From the NCBI GenBank assembly GCA_016211955.1, contig JACRHX010000062.1, forward strand, positions 1-12,352: DNA of 12,352 nt, given 5' to 3'. The position numbers were made by a program, and so were the translations under genes. Shown here in pieces: positions 11,556 through 12,352 of the stretch. This stretch comes from Parcubacteria group bacterium (GTDB taxonomy: Bacteria; Patescibacteriota; Minisyncoccia; UBA6257; JACRHW01). Positions within the stretch are counted from its first letter, which is position 1, and each line of letters begins with the position of its first letter. The notes beneath the pieces were generated by a model. It saw only the letters and a list, made by a program, of their open reading frames with translations, was not told where the DNA came from and did no database searches.

Positions 11556-12149
11556 ATGAGTAACACGGCCTTGCTTATTGTTGACGCCCTAAATGATTTT
11601 TTCTCAAAAGGATCTCTTCCGGTTCCTCGTGCTGAGGAAGTAATACCACCACTCAACGACGTAATCGTACTAGCACGCCAGAAGAGTTGGCCTCGTATTC
11701 CCATAAGGGACTGGCACCCACGCACCTCATCTCACTTTAAGCCATTTGGTGGTGAGTGGAATATTCACTGCGTACAGAATACACATGGCGCAGAGTTTCA
11801 TCCAAACCTTAATTTGGGACCGGACTGTTTTATTGTATCAAAAGGAACACGGTTTGGAGAACAAGGATACTCTGGCTTCGAAGGCACACTTTCTGACGGT
11901 ACGCTTCTTGGAGTCTTTCTCAAACAAGTTGGAATAACCAGAGTTCTCATTGGAGGTCTCGCAACAGATTATTGTGTGAAGGCAACAGTACTCGATGCCC
12001 TAAAACACAAGCTCGAGACAATCGTACTCATCGACGCCTGCCGTGCGGTGGATGTAAACCCTGGGGATGGAGATAGGGCAATCTTAGAAATGAAAAAGGC
12101 TGGAGCTATTATATCTACGACAGGTGAAATTATAAAATTAAATTCGTAA
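11556..12149 (+). CDS. pncA: Nicotinamidase (pyrazinamidase family)
   Basis: 197 residues, an isochorismatase-fold amidase that converts nicotinamide to nicotinate and ammonia in NAD salvage. The catalytic triad is visible: D10 (LLIVDALNDF), K96 (IVSKGTRF) and C140 (GGLATDYCVKATVLDA). The metal site is also present: D52 and H54 (RDWHP) and H71 (WNIHCVQNTHGAEFHP), at the spacing known for archaeal and bacterial nicotinamidases. The N-terminal strand and the YSGFEGT segment also match. The ATG is preceded by AGAAGG (11541-11546) nine bases upstream and by an extended -10 promoter; a strong bidirectional terminator follows. A single gene, so its partner nicotinate phosphoribosyltransferase must be elsewhere if salvage is complete. 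Confidence 0.9.
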   Translation: MSNTALLIVDALNDFFSKGSLPVPRAEEVIPPLNDVIVLARQKSWPRIPIRDWHPRTSSHFKPFGGEWNIHCVQNTHGAEFHPNLNLGPDCFIVSKGTRFGEQGYSGFEGTLSDGTLLGVFLKQVGITRVLIGGLATDYCVKATVLDALKHKLETIVLIDACRAVDVNPGDGDRAILEMKKAGAIISTTGEIIKLNS

Positions 12150-12150
12150 A

Positions 12151-12185
12151 AAAAGCCGAGCACTATTGCTCGGCATTCTATTTTT
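12151..12185. terminator. Bidirectional terminator after the nicotinamidase gene
   Basis: GCCGAGCA (12155-12162) pairs with TGCTCGGC (12167-12174), loop CTAT. Plus strand continues ATTCTATTTTT; minus strand continues with at least seven T residues, so it also blocks leftward transcription from the mobile element. Confidence 0.88.
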
Positions 12186-12223
12186 ATTCCCAATCATTAC
12201 GGCGGTTTTTCCATACCTATCCC

Positions 12224-12252
12224 TTGACAACATAACTAGCATTTGCTAGACT
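12224..12252 (+). promoter_or_regulatory. Near-consensus promoter of the IS1595-type transposase with palindrome in the spacer
   Basis: TTGACA (12224-12229, perfect -35), a 17-nt spacer, TAGACT (12247-12252). The palindrome CTAGCA-TT-TGCTAG (12236-12249) sits in the spacer and overlaps the -10, which suits an operator. Initiation about eight bases after the -10 falls at the ATG (12260), so the mRNA is probably leaderless. Confidence 0.75.
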
Positions 12253-12259
12253 AGGATAT

Positions 12260-12352
12260 ATGGCTACAATACATAAATACGGAATACGAGATTTAAAAAA
12301 GGACTTCCCTACGGATGAAAAGTGCGTAGAGTTTATCTTTGACGCTTCCCAC
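12260..12352 (+). mobile_element. IS1595-type transposase, N-terminal fragment (cut by window edge)
   Basis: Only 31 codons are in the window. The translation MATIHKYGIRDLKKDFPTDE then KCVEFIFDASH resembles the opening of IS1595-family (ISXO2-like) transposases, where L/F-x-x-x-FP-x-E/D-x-x-C-x-x-F/Y-L/I-F precedes a zinc ribbon that would start just past the edge. Such elements are common in Patescibacteria. The left end of the element cannot be set; it would lie between the terminator (ending 12185) and the promoter (12224), and GGCGGTTTTTCC at 12201-12212 is a candidate terminal repeat, unproven because the right end is not seen. Confidence 0.7.

Noticed and set aside
1..12352. CRISPR array, tRNA, rRNA, toxin-antitoxin or phage defence genes
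   Set aside because: No regularly spaced direct repeats of array size, no T-loop or rRNA-like sequence, and no recognisable toxin, antitoxin or defence domain; the MazG-like protein is assigned as a housekeeping enzyme because it is not beside a toxin gene.

Overview
The window looks like a chromosomal segment of a Candidate Phyla Radiation (Patescibacteria) bacterium, most likely Parcubacteria. This rests on the look of the proteins (an HRDC-fused XseA, CPR-style CysRS and RsmE, small orphan secreted and membrane proteins), compact gene packing, several core genes without a Shine-Dalgarno (SD) sequence, and TGA used as a normal stop, which argues against the Gracilibacteria/SR1 code. The lineage is inference from sequence character; no database search was run.

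Layout, left to right. A partial FMN-binding split-barrel protein runs off the left edge on the minus strand. Three small orphan genes follow (257-478, 503-832, 903-1100) with clear hairpin terminators. A translationally coupled minus-strand pair comes next: a HxGH nucleotidyltransferase with a C-terminal SEC-C zinc motif, then a MazG-like NTP pyrophosphohydrolase. A gene-free stretch (2042-2386) holds a 7-bp-period TTAG repeat and strongly self-complementary DNA. An acyl-CoA thioesterase gene reads left from 2890. Reading right from 3050 is a secreted coiled-coil protein and a single-pass membrane protein, ending at a terminator shared with the convergent xseA-xseB operon. The xseA product carries an N-terminal HRDC domain, and a 15-bp inverted repeat brackets the linker. 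Further right on the minus strand are a 62-residue orphan, an rsmE broken into two frames, and a secreted NlpC/P60-like hydrolase.

The right part reads mainly rightward: cysS-dnaB-recR (aminoacylation, replication, repair), probably one operon from a promoter that predicts a leaderless cysS mRNA. Then come a lone minus-strand rplU, a divergent nicotinamidase gene, and the first 31 codons of an IS1595-type transposase behind a near-consensus promoter with a palindrome in its spacer.

Functionally this is mostly housekeeping: Exo VII, DnaB and RecR for DNA metabolism; CysRS, bL21 and RsmE for translation; nicotinamidase, MazG and thioesterase for salvage and clean-up. The most unusual items are the inverted-repeat-bounded XseA linker with C7/C6 tracts, the rsmE frameshift at an A6 tract, the nucleotidyltransferase/SEC-C fusion, the structured intergenic stretch at 2191-2305, and the cysteine-to-aspartate change at a predicted CysRS zinc ligand. 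I did not find a clear defence system, CRISPR array, tRNA or rRNA.
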